From NCBI GenBank assembly GCA_039192515.1, contig JBCCXA010000026.1:1-47878 (forward strand): a stretch of 47,878 nucleotides of DNA, read 5' to 3'. Made by a program: the position numbers and the translations under genes. Each line of letters opens with the position of its first letter. Position 1 is the first letter of the stretch. This DNA is from Verrucomicrobiota bacterium. Its GTDB lineage: Bacteria; Verrucomicrobiota; Verrucomicrobiia; Methylacidiphilales; JBCCWR01. This document shows, in pieces, positions 35,024-42,749 of the stretch. Below the pieces are notes generated by a model, which was not told the origin of the DNA, made no database searches, and was given only the letters and a program-made list of their open reading frames with translations.

Positions 35024-35414
35024 TCACAAGCCTGAGATTGTAGGGAGGATCTTAAAGCTAATGAATTTCAGGCTTCTTTGGGTAGCAAAGAGCCCAAAGT
35101 ATAAATCTCTGAATGGGAATAATCTTTCAAAAAGAAAAGCCACTTTTCTTTTACGATGTCGTTTTTCTCTATCTTTGTTTTCAGCAGTGTAATCGATGTT
35201 GTGTTTTTCTCTGATGTGATATTCGTAAAGAAACATAGCATGATGAGCTAAGCACATGAAGTACGCTTGCATTTCTTTGGTAGCCTTGCTGGGTAGCCCA
35301 CGCTTTTTTCTCTCCAAGTTTGGTTTTGATTTGGTCGAATATCTTTTCAATATGACAACTCATTTTATAGAATAAGGCAATGAGACCTGGAAGTAATATC
35401 ATCTCGGAGGTGAT
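35024..35414 (-). pseudogene. Frameshifted remnant of a DDE transposase (C-terminal part, IS4-like)
   Basis: Two overlapping minus-strand frames together read as one transposase end. The first (from 35414) gives 'LPGLIALFYKMSCHIEKIFDQI' and 'KLGEKKAWA', the DDE-family region around the last catalytic Glu ('IEK.FD..K'). After a shift near 35285-35295, the second frame continues 'KATKEMQAYFMCLAHHAMFLYE' and runs to the stop at 35024. Upstream of 35414 a stop codon closes the frame, and nothing further of the N-terminal catalytic domain was recognised. The remnant is therefore truncated and frameshifted and should be inactive. No terminal inverted repeats were located. It marks an old insertion next to the paralogue cluster. 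Confidence 0.7.
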
Positions 35415-35562
35415 TCAAAGTTCAAAGAGCCTTCGATAGCTTTTTAAAGATCTAAAAAATGACTTTTACCGATCAGAGGTACTTTAGTCTCCAGATGTGT
35501 GAAACTTTGTAGGAAATCTCTTCCACTTCGGTATGTTCCGGTAATTCTAAAATGCTATAAGT

Positions 35563-35594
35563 GCAAAAAAAGAGCGGCAGGATGTACCTGCCGC
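35563..35594 (-). terminator. Rho-independent terminator of the 1417-residue secreted protein gene
   Basis: On the minus strand GCGGCAGG, a 5-base loop and CCTGCCGC form a perfect GC-rich 8-bp stem (35574-35594), followed by TCTTTTTTT. It lies 44 bases after the stop at 35638. This is the clearest intrinsic terminator in the window. Confidence 0.9.
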
Positions 35595-35637
35595 CCCATG
35601 GTTTCTACTACTACTACTATTACAAAATTCTCGTAGT

Positions 35638-38600
35638 TTATTCAGTGGCCTTAATATTGATGAATAATTTGTCTCCAATATCTGCCAAGGCTGTGTTGTA
35701 CTTAATGGTAAGAGTTTCGGTTCCATCACCATTACCAACTGGACCACTAGTCACTTCGTACTGTTTATCACCCAAGGTTGTCCAAGAATCTGGGGTAAGC
35801 TCTGATGAGATTTCGACCGTGTAAGTAATGGATTCATCTTGACGGCGAGTATAAGTCTTAAATATGAATCCGTCTTCGTCCATATAGCTAGTTTGTTGCC
35901 TCGGGTTGAGAGAGTTATTGGGATCCAAGCCAAAGAGGAATTCATATTTATTGTTGTAACCATCATTGTCGGTATCTAAGTCACCAGAGTTTGTTGGTAA
36001 ACCATTCTCATCTTCCCAAAGTTGATATGGAGTTTGGGGAGCGCTGCTCTCCACTGTGATATTCACGGTTAGCGAGGTGCCGGCGACACCCTCAGTATCG
36101 TAAGGTGTAATGGTAAGGGTATATTGGCCATTGTTGAACTTTTTATCAGGAAGGTGATTCTTTGCTTTGAAATTCCATGTATAGTCTCCATCTGTTCTTG
36201 TCACAGAGGCAGCCCCAGAAAGTTCAAAGGTAACTGTGCCGAAGTCCTCGGCGGGAGTGGTGTTAGCGCGGATGTGGAGATCTGCTGTTCCAGCAAGGTA
36301 TGTGTCTATAACGACATCATCCGTGACAGTATTATAACCATCTATATTCGTGAAGCTGATAGAGTCCACGCTGATGGGTGGTAAGGGATCTTCATCCGTT
36401 ACGGTAAATTGTAGAGAAAAAGCGTCGCCTGCGCTGCCTAGTCCATCATCTTGGTTAAAGGGTGTGGCTATAAGACTGTGAAGGCCATTATTGAAGGATG
36501 CACCTGAGTCATTTCCACCGTTGTCAAGAAATAGTGCCCATGGGTAACCACTTTCCACTTGATCTTGATTGGTAGATCCTGTGAGGCTAAAGATGACACT
36601 ACCAAAATCCGAATTGGGAAAGGTGTTCGCGCGAATATTCAAGCTAGTAGTCCCAATCTCATTGGTATTAATGATTGCATTATCAGGAATAGGATCGAAA
36701 CCGGGAACAGGTTCATTGGTGGTTGCGTTAATGAGGGTAAAAGATTCCACAGAAGGGGGTGTGACAATGTCAGTTGGTTCAAAAGACAGGCCAGTCCAGC
36801 GGCCTCTGGCCCACGCTGTTCCATCCCCTTCTGGAATAAGACCATTAGTTACTGCGTTGGATTCTACTGCCAGGATAGCTCCGACGGGGATTTCAACACT
36901 GGTGGCAATGATGTGAACTTGCGGTTCGAATGCCTCAGATGTTGGATCATTCGTCACCTCGCCGATAAGGGTGCCATCGACATAAAATCTATATAAGCAA
37001 TCCCCATCCTCTTCGCCTATAGTATTGATGGTTACTTGATAGACATCGCTCACACCTGCAAATGTAGCAGTTGCTCGAGCAAAAGGTCCGCGGTATCCTT
37101 TATTTGCTGCATCAATAGCAAGGGCGTTTTGAGAATTGTCTCTATAGTAAGGAATTGCTCCTGCCGTGATATTGGGGAAATCTGCGGTTGCATCGAGCAT
37201 ATAAGGATTGGAAGGATTATCTGCATTTTGAAGGAGGATGACCCAGTCTTGACTAGTCTTGCTAGGTGCTTTTTTAAGGTTACGGATATTTCCGCCATTG
37301 ACTTGGGCAGTAGAAGTCTGCTGCAGTGCACCACCATTGCGGGGATCATACCAACTGACGTTATAAGTACCACTGACATCTGAAAGGTCTATAGTGGTAG
37401 TGCCACCGTTTCTGAGGTAAATTAGGTAGGTATCACCAGGCTTGGCCAAGCACCAACTATCAAGATTGCTGGTCAAAGAATTATCACTAGTCATATCCTG
37501 AAAAGGAATGTTGTAGTTTTCAAATAGCTGTAACATATATCTGCAATAATCCCAAAAATTGTCGCGGCTACGCCAGTCCTGACAGGTTAGATCGGAATGA
37601 TCATATTCATAGCCAAAGTAAAAGTTAGTGCCGGCACCTCCTGCCATGACAGATCCCCAAAGCGCATCTTTGCGACCGTTCTCATGGGAGTTAATGGGGT
37701 CCTCTTCGCTTCCACCTCCTGGATTTGAATCAGGTCTTAAAGCTGAACTGGCATCTCCTGGTTCATCGCAAAAAACGACCCAGGGTTTTCCTGCATCCGC
37801 AGACTGGTCTACCCAACTTTTAACTTCATCGAAGACGTCAGAAAAATCAGCTTGGCCTGCCTGTAGAGACGCACCTGTCAACTGTGATTTACTCCCTAAA
37901 AGGCGTTTATAAACCGCTTTTTTCTCCTTTTCATTAGGATAAGAATGTATGGCGACAAGATGGTTGTAAGGGTCATTGTCTTTGAAATATTGCGTGTATG
38001 CTTTGACCCGGGTTTGGTTTTTATCTGCGAGTTCGTCATTGCGGTGAATATCACTTTCCTCGCCCAAGTTCCACTGCAGACCTAAGTGATGACCGAAACG
38101 AGCAATTAATTCACGGTAATAGAGCTTTCGCTCTCGGCCCAAGTCTCCGCCATCCATTTTACGGTCATTCTCGTTTTCTTGAGTTTTAATATCCATGAAA
38201 AGGCCTTTCTTGCCTGCGTAAGACATAATTTTGCCCCACTGTGCCATCTTAGATATATCGAACCGATCGTGGTGGACACCGTGGGTAGGGTCTGCCCAAC
38301 GTCCAGTCGTGGGCAATTCACCGCCTTCAGATCCAGCTGGATCGTCCTCGATGGATTCATAACCTGCTACATCGCTCCTTAATAGATGAGGAAACACATT
38401 GTCATCATCTCCATCTAGGCTGAAGGTAAGAAATGAAAAGGAATTGAGGCCTTCAATCTCACTTAAGTAGCGAAGTGCTCCAAGGAGCTCAGTCCCTTGA
38501 AGTTCACCTGTTTCAGCATCTGTCCAAGTATAACCCGATGCGTCAGTTGCATCGTAGTCCTCCGCATGTGGAACCCATGATTTGCGCAAATTGGGGTTTA

Positions 38601-39891
38601 CTTTGGGATCATTAGGAGTGTCATCAATGTCATTATAAGCAAATAGATTTTCAGGGGCATCGGCTCCTGCCTTTATGAAGTATTTGCCGCTACCCGCAAA
38701 CTTTAAATGATGTTTGTTAACATAAGTAAGACGTCCTCTGGCTCGGAAGTCAGGCTCGCTTTTATCTGTTTCTTCTACTGTGAAAGAACCTGTGAGTCCG
38801 TCATAGGGAACTACAGCACTTCCAGCTATTGCAGCGGAATCGATAGCCACATCCGTTCCTTCTCGGAAGCTGATCTCATAATTCCATTGGCCAATTTCGT
38901 CAGGGGATAGATGAGCGTGCCATTTGTTCCCACTGGTAGCTGATGTGTTGGCGGCGCTGCCATCAGCAGCAAAATAACCGGGAACTTTATAGCTCAAGCC
39001 GCTATTAGTGTGAGTGAAAGTGACCGACATTCGGTAATCTGTAAATGGGTTAGGAGAAGCCATTTCACCGGTTGAAGGTCCGTCGAGCTCCAAGGTAACC
39101 TTGTGCCAGCGTTTGAGTTCTCCTTTCACATACACTGGTCCAACAGGCTGAGCTAGTGTTTCAGGATTGCTTAAGTCTTCCGCAACTTTCCGCTTTACGT
39201 TTTTATGTCGAAACATCAGACGATTAATTTTATAGTCCGCTGAACGTCCATGAACTACTAGCTTGTAAACCTCTCCGGATTTAAAGTCATAAACGGCGAC
39301 CCGTTTGTTATCATGACCTCCTGGGTCTAACCTGGTTCCGTCTACCCAGTCAAATTGATTGTTCTTACCGCCAAAATACTTCGTATCGCTTTGTAACATA
39401 CTTAAAGGAGCATCTCCTAGATGATACTGATCATCATATACAACTTTTCCATTTTTCTTAGTCTCAGGAACATCTTTAGGATCGGGATTTCTAGCATCAT
39501 AATCACCGTCAACACGGACAAAACAATCATTTGCTATATCCGTCCTAAATACTCCATCTTCGTCGAATTGATCTAATTTTGCACAATGAAGATGGAGGAA
39601 GTAAATGCCCCCTTGATTGATTTTAAATGTGTACTCCAGTGGACTGGTGGGGTTAGGTTGACCGATTGGACTATCTCCTGCAAATTCTAATGAACCTTCG
39701 CCAGTTGTATTGGCGGAGTCTGTAGTCGTGTTGAGGATCCATTCACCATACGGAGATAGTGTACTTTCCATTTCCATAATGACCAGACCCTCTGATTCCT
39801 CGAACTGATAACTCTGTGCCCAGGCTGAATGGGTTTCTATGGCCAAAGAAACGGCTATGAACCGAATAATAACAATTGCGTTTAGTTTCAT
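35638..39891 (-). CDS. Large secreted modular DUF5060-type glycosidase-like protein
   Basis: About 1417 residues. A signal peptide (cleavage after 'SAWA') is followed by a module at about 26-252 shared with the next two genes ('QSYQFEE', 'GIYFLHLHCAKLDQ', 'ANDCFVRVDGDYDARNPDP', 'VVHGRS'). Next is a DUF5060-like domain from about 255 ('KRWHKVTLELDGP'), then a glycosidase-like barrel at about 390-830, with 'LQWNLGEESD' and 'WVVFCDEPGDA' as candidate catalytic acids, then a 'YLIYLRNGG' beta domain, several Ig/fibronectin-like repeats and a tail with a calcium-binding-like 'DLDTDNDGYNNKYEFLFGLDP'. It probably binds and cleaves a polysaccharide outside the cell. ATG 39889-39891 is chosen because it starts the signal peptide; a longer frame to 39954 adds only a basic leader. 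It has its own leader, similar to that of the 496-residue paralogue, and a strong terminator. Confidence 0.82.
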   Translation of the reverse strand: MKLNAIVIIRFIAVSLAIETHSAWAQSYQFEESEGLVIMEMESTLSPYGEWILNTTTDSANTTGEGSLEFAGDSPIGQPNPTSPLEYTFKINQGGIYFLHLHCAKLDQFDEDGVFRTDIANDCFVRVDGDYDARNPDPKDVPETKKNGKVVYDDQYHLGDAPLSMLQSDTKYFGGKNNQFDWVDGTRLDPGGHDNKRVAVYDFKSGEVYKLVVHGRSADYKINRLMFRHKNVKRKVAEDLSNPETLAQPVGPVYVKGELKRWHKVTLELDGPSTGEMASPNPFTDYRMSVTFTHTNSGLSYKVPGYFAADGSAANTSATSGNKWHAHLSPDEIGQWNYEISFREGTDVAIDSAAIAGSAVVPYDGLTGSFTVEETDKSEPDFRARGRLTYVNKHHLKFAGSGKYFIKAGADAPENLFAYNDIDDTPNDPKVNPNLRKSWVPHAEDYDATDASGYTWTDAETGELQGTELLGALRYLSEIEGLNSFSFLTFSLDGDDDNVFPHLLRSDVAGYESIEDDPAGSEGGELPTTGRWADPTHGVHHDRFDISKMAQWGKIMSYAGKKGLFMDIKTQENENDRKMDGGDLGRERKLYYRELIARFGHHLGLQWNLGEESDIHRNDELADKNQTRVKAYTQYFKDNDPYNHLVAIHSYPNEKEKKAVYKRLLGSKSQLTGASLQAGQADFSDVFDEVKSWVDQSADAGKPWVVFCDEPGDASSALRPDSNPGGGSEEDPINSHENGRKDALWGSVMAGGAGTNFYFGYEYDHSDLTCQDWRSRDNFWDYCRYMLQLFENYNIPFQDMTSDNSLTSNLDSWCLAKPGDTYLIYLRNGGTTTIDLSDVSGTYNVSWYDPRNGGALQQTSTAQVNGGNIRNLKKAPSKTSQDWVILLQNADNPSNPYMLDATADFPNITAGAIPYYRDNSQNALAIDAANKGYRGPFARATATFAGVSDVYQVTINTIGEEDGDCLYRFYVDGTLIGEVTNDPTSEAFEPQVHIIATSVEIPVGAILAVESNAVTNGLIPEGDGTAWARGRWTGLSFEPTDIVTPPSVESFTLINATTNEPVPGFDPIPDNAIINTNEIGTTSLNIRANTFPNSDFGSVIFSLTGSTNQDQVESGYPWALFLDNGGNDSGASFNNGLHSLIATPFNQDDGLGSAGDAFSLQFTVTDEDPLPPISVDSISFTNIDGYNTVTDDVVIDTYLAGTADLHIRANTTPAEDFGTVTFELSGAASVTRTDGDYTWNFKAKNHLPDKKFNNGQYTLTITPYDTEGVAGTSLTVNITVESSAPQTPYQLWEDENGLPTNSGDLDTDNDGYNNKYEFLFGLDPNNSLNPRQQTSYMDEDGFIFKTYTRRQDESITYTVEISSELTPDSWTTLGDKQYEVTSGPVGNGDGTETLTIKYNTALADIGDKLFINIKATE

Positions 39892-39961
39892 AAACTCTAC
39901 ATATACCTTTCTAGTAAATCGGCAAAAACTTACAGAAAATTTTAAAAAAAGCAATTACCAC
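39892..39961 (-). promoter_or_regulatory. Conserved leader of the 1417-residue gene
   Basis: Read on the minus strand, this region contains ATTGCTTTTTTTAAAATTTT, then CTGTAAG, then GAAAGG shortly before the start. The region 41820-41881 before the 496-residue paralogue has the same order: ATTGCCTTTTTTTAGATTTT, CTATA, GAAAGG. The word TTTCTGTAAG (39929-39938) recurs before the ECF sigma gene. A shared promoter or duplicated upstream region is likely. Confidence 0.5.
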
Positions 39962-40120
39962 TTTAATAATACTAAGCATAGTGGCTCTAGGACTATATTA
40001 GTTAAATTGCTTTATTTTGACTGATTTGTTGGAGGTAAAAAAGAAGAAGGTGAGGGCCAGCAGAATTTTGAATGCAAGTGGAAATACTTTTCTTTTTAAC
40101 TGTTTTTTGATGCTTAAAAA

Positions 40121-40262
40121 CCGAAGGGTGCCATAGAGACTCAAAGATCTTGGCCTGAAGAATCCTCGAGTCACTTAGAGGCATGACTTTTTAATACACC
40201 TTTTTCTTTGCCCTGTGGTTCAAGTTTTTAGGTTTCTCTTTCAATCCCTATTGCATGAACCC
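40121..40262 (+). repeat. Second full-length copy of the dispersed inverted-repeat element
   Basis: Runs from CCGAAGGGTGCCATAGAGAC to CCCTATTGCATGAACC. In order it shares with the copy at 15767-15928 (opposite strand) GATCT, ATCTTGG, AAGAA, CATGAC or TATGAC, GTGGTTCAAG, TTAG, TCTC and ATTGCAT. It is 142 against 162 bp; most of the difference is one 9-base gap after GATCT and small internal gaps. It sits between two members of the paralogue cluster, outside any gene. Confidence 0.68.
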
Positions 40263-40272
40263 TGCTTAAATC

Positions 40273-40323
40273 AAAAAACTAGAACCGTACATCATGTGTA
40301 ATGCTTAAAGTTATGAAGGTTCT
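40273..40323 (-). terminator. Probable terminator of the 496-residue paralogue
   Basis: On the minus strand AGAACC (40318-40323) pairs with GGTTCT (40281-40286), and TTTTTT follows within two bases. The loop is about 31 bases and has an inner TACA/TGTA pairing. It lies a few bases after the stop at 40329. Confidence 0.5.
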
Positions 40324-40328
40324 GATTT

Positions 40329-41819
40329 TTATTCCGACGCTTTGATATTAATGAATAGTCTATCTACAATATCTTTTATGGCGGTCTCATAAGTGAGACT
40401 AAGCGTTTCAGTTCCATCACTGTTAACTGTAGGACCGTTAGTGATTGCATAATCCTCATCAGCCAAGGGCTTCCAAGAATCTTGAGTGAGATCCTGGGAG
40501 ATTTCAACAGTATAGGTTATGGATTCATTCCGGCGGCGGGTATAATTTATTGTCAGATAACCGTCTTCGTTGATGTAATGAGTATATCGCCTCGGGTTAA
40601 GCGGGTTATTGGGGTCAAGACCAAAGAGGAATTCATATTTATTGGTATGACCGTCATTATCTGTGTCTAAGTTAGCGGAATTTCGAGGTAAATCATTATT
40701 TTCTTCCCAGAGTTCATACGGACTCTTGGAAGCACCTTTTTGCACGTCTATATTCACGATGAATGGAGTTCCTGCTATATTTTCTGTATCATAAGGGGTT
40801 ACAGTAAGGGTGTGTTCACCATAGCTGAATTGGCCCTCTGGAATGCGCTTCCTGGCTTTAAAATCCCATGTATAGCTTTTGTCAGTCCATGTTGAAGTGG
40901 TGGCGCCAGTAAGTTCAAAGACAACTTTGCCAAAATCCTGAGCGGGCGTAGTGTTGGCGCGGATGTGGAGATCAGCCGTTCCGGCAAGGTCAGTATTGAT
41001 GACGATGTCATCAGTGAAATTATCATAATCGTCAATGTTTGTGATGCTAAGGGAATTAATAACGGGTCCAATAGGCTGACCTAATGTTTCAGGGTTATTG
41101 AGGTTTTCGGCTACTTTTCGATCTATGCTACTAAGTCGCAACATAATACGGTTAATTTTAAAGTCGCCTGAGCGACCGTGAACCACCAACTTGTAGACCT
41201 CGCCTTCTTTGAACCTGTAGACACAAGCTCGCTTATTTTTGTGGCCTCCTGGATCTAGTGTAACTCCAGATGACCATGCAAACTTCTTATGTCTACCTCC
41301 AAAGAACTTGGTATTATCGCGCAACATGGTTAGAGGCGCATCATTTTGGTCGAACTTAGGATCATAGACTTTTTTACCATTCACTACCTCAAAAACATCC
41401 TCAGGATCGGGGTTTCTCGCTTCATAATCGCCTTCCATACGAACAAAACAATCATTTGCGACGTCGACCCTTGGTATTCCATCTACTTCCTGATCTAATT
41501 TGGCGCAATGAAGGTGGAGGAAGTAAATGCCGGCTTGATTGATCTTGAACGTATATTCCAATGGGCTCATAGGACCATTGTAGCCAACGGGTTCTCCATT
41601 AGCATATTCTAATGATCCTTCTCCTGTGATATTTTTAGGGTCTGTAGTGGTATTAAGGATCCATAAACCATAAGGTGAGGGGGTACTTTCAGCCTCCATG
41701 ATGACAAGACCTCCCGATTCCTCAAATTGATAACTTTGAGCTTGAATAGTATTAATTGTGATAGCTAATACGAATATAAGTGATTGATTAGTAGGTGAAA
41801 ATAGCTGTGTTAATCTCAC
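40329..41819 (-). CDS. Secreted paralogue lacking the catalytic core (N-module plus C-tail)
   Basis: A 496-residue secreted protein built from both ends of the neighbouring 1417-residue protein. Residues 28-252 match its N-terminal module ('QSYQFEESGGLVIMEAEST', 'GIYFLHLHCAKLDQ', 'NPETLGQPIGP'). From 253 on it matches the last Ig-like repeat and the tail ('SLSITNIDDYDNFTDDI', 'DLDTDNDGHTNKYEFLFGLDP', 'LFINIKASE'). The DUF5060 and barrel regions are absent, so it probably binds but does not cleave. Start is GTG 41819, preceded by GAAAGG with a 5-base spacing; it aligns with the ATG of the larger gene. The function is probably carbohydrate or envelope binding, inferred only from architecture. 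It has its own leader and probable terminator. Confidence 0.78.
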   Translation of the reverse strand: MRLTQLFSPTNQSLIFVLAITINTIQAQSYQFEESGGLVIMEAESTPSPYGLWILNTTTDPKNITGEGSLEYANGEPVGYNGPMSPLEYTFKINQAGIYFLHLHCAKLDQEVDGIPRVDVANDCFVRMEGDYEARNPDPEDVFEVVNGKKVYDPKFDQNDAPLTMLRDNTKFFGGRHKKFAWSSGVTLDPGGHKNKRACVYRFKEGEVYKLVVHGRSGDFKINRIMLRLSSIDRKVAENLNNPETLGQPIGPVINSLSITNIDDYDNFTDDIVINTDLAGTADLHIRANTTPAQDFGKVVFELTGATTSTWTDKSYTWDFKARKRIPEGQFSYGEHTLTVTPYDTENIAGTPFIVNIDVQKGASKSPYELWEENNDLPRNSANLDTDNDGHTNKYEFLFGLDPNNPLNPRRYTHYINEDGYLTINYTRRRNESITYTVEISQDLTQDSWKPLADEDYAITNGPTVNSDGTETLSLTYETAIKDIVDRLFINIKASE

Positions 41820-41881
41820 ATAGACCTTTCTTTAGTAGTTATAACAAAAATATAGAAAATCTAAAAAAAGGCAATCACTAT
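41820..41881 (-). promoter_or_regulatory. Conserved leader of the 496-residue paralogue
   Basis: The minus-strand order ATTGCCTTTTTTTAGATTTT, CTATA, GAAAGG repeats that of 39892-39961. GAAAGG serves as the ribosome site. Similarity fades beyond about 41885. Confidence 0.45.
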
Positions 41882-42008
41882 TTTATGAATAGTATGGAAA
41901 AATATTATTCTGATATTTGTGATGCTATTTTTGTCTTAATGGTTGGGGTTGAAGGAGATTGTAATAGTAAGAAACAAATCAAAACAAGTTGCTTATGTCC
42001 GAATATTG

Positions 42009-42053
42009 TAATAGAGACTTAATAAGTCTACCCACTTATCGTAAACTCTATTA
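42009..42053. terminator. Nested stem-loop after the 221-residue paralogue
   Basis: TAATAGAG (42009-42016) and CTCTATTA (42046-42053) are perfect inverted repeats, and GACTTAATAAGTC at 42016-42028 is a separate palindrome overlapping the first arm. It lies about 17 bases after the stop of the sigma-FecR operon. No T-run follows on the minus strand. Confidence 0.35.
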
Positions 42054-42069
42054 TACTATCGAGATTAGG

Positions 42070-42735
42070 TTACTTTTTCTTCTTCTTTTTCTTTTTTTTA
42101 CCTCCCTCGAATAGATTTTTGGGAGTGTCTTCGTGGCGAAAAACAATTTTATCTAGTTTGAATAACTGAGAGCGCCCAGAAACGGTTAAAGTATAGGATT
42201 TGCCCTCTTTAAAATTGTAAACGGCATTAAATTTTTTATGTCCTTGGTCAAGACGGCCACCGGAAACCCAAGCAAATTCTTTATCATTTCCACCAAAAAA
42301 CTTAGTATCTTCTTTTAGCATATCTAGTGGAGCGTCTCCTTTATTAGGTCCTGCATCAAAATCACCTTTTACCCGGACATAGCAGTCATTAGCTAGGTCA
42401 TGCCTGACTTTCCCTTTCTCGGTAATGGATTCTCTGGCGCAATAAAGATGGAGGTAATATAGGCCTGCTTTTTCGATGGTGAAATCAAATGTGATCGGCG
42501 AACTTGCTTTCCCGCTAATAGGCGAATTACCTGTGAATTCGAGATATCCGGCTCCCGTGTACCCTTGGATATCGGTTTTTAATTTCCATCTTCCTTTGCT
42601 TCGCGTGGTTTCCTCTGCTTCAAATAAAATGAAACCTGCCTGATTAGAAGCCGCAGCAAAATTCAGCAGAGCAAAAGTGATAGCCAGAAGTTGAAAGGTA
42701 ACTTTGATGCTCATCAACTGGGGGGCATGGGGCAA
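42070..42735 (-). CDS. Small secreted paralogue (N-module only) with poly-lysine tail
   Basis: A 221-residue exported protein. The signal peptide ('FQLLAITFALLNFAAA') is followed by one copy of the module shared with the two larger neighbours: 'FILFEAEETT', 'LYYLHLYCARES', 'LANDCYVRVKGDFDA', 'APLDMLKEDTKFFGGNDKEFAW', 'TVSGRSQLFKLDKIVFRHED'. It ends in GG and nine lysines. The module resembles carbohydrate-binding jelly rolls by its opening 'EAE' and repeated aromatic strands, but no named family is certain. The basic tail might anchor it to anionic envelope polymers; this is conjecture. It follows the FecR-like gene by 14 bases and so belongs to the sigma-FecR transcript. A second ATG at 42714 gives a more usual signal peptide and may be the true start. 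Confidence 0.75.
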   Translation of the reverse strand: MPHAPQLMSIKVTFQLLAITFALLNFAAASNQAGFILFEAEETTRSKGRWKLKTDIQGYTGAGYLEFTGNSPISGKASSPITFDFTIEKAGLYYLHLYCARESITEKGKVRHDLANDCYVRVKGDFDAGPNKGDAPLDMLKEDTKFFGGNDKEFAWVSGGRLDQGHKKFNAVYNFKEGKSYTLTVSGRSQLFKLDKIVFRHEDTPKNLFEGGKKKKKKKKK

Positions 42736-42749
42736 TATTTTGGTAAGCG

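Larger units (their letters stand above)
39892..40328. other. Intergenic region between two paralogues: leader, repeat element and terminator
   Basis: Contains, from high to low coordinate: a probable terminator of the 496-residue paralogue (40273-40323), a full-length inverted-repeat element (40121-40262) and the conserved leader of the 1417-residue gene (39892-39961). Short frames here, such as one at 40002-40184, lie largely within the repeat and are not considered genes. Confidence 0.55.

Noticed and set aside
36559..36996. Long frames on the plus strand inside the 1417-residue gene
   Set aside because: They are antisense to a well supported coding region with Ig-like repeats and have low-complexity, Cys/Ile-rich translations.
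40002..40184. A 60-codon minus-strand reading frame starting inside the repeat at 40121-40262
   Set aside because: The frame is interrupted by stops in the other repeat copy, so it is not conserved coding sequence.
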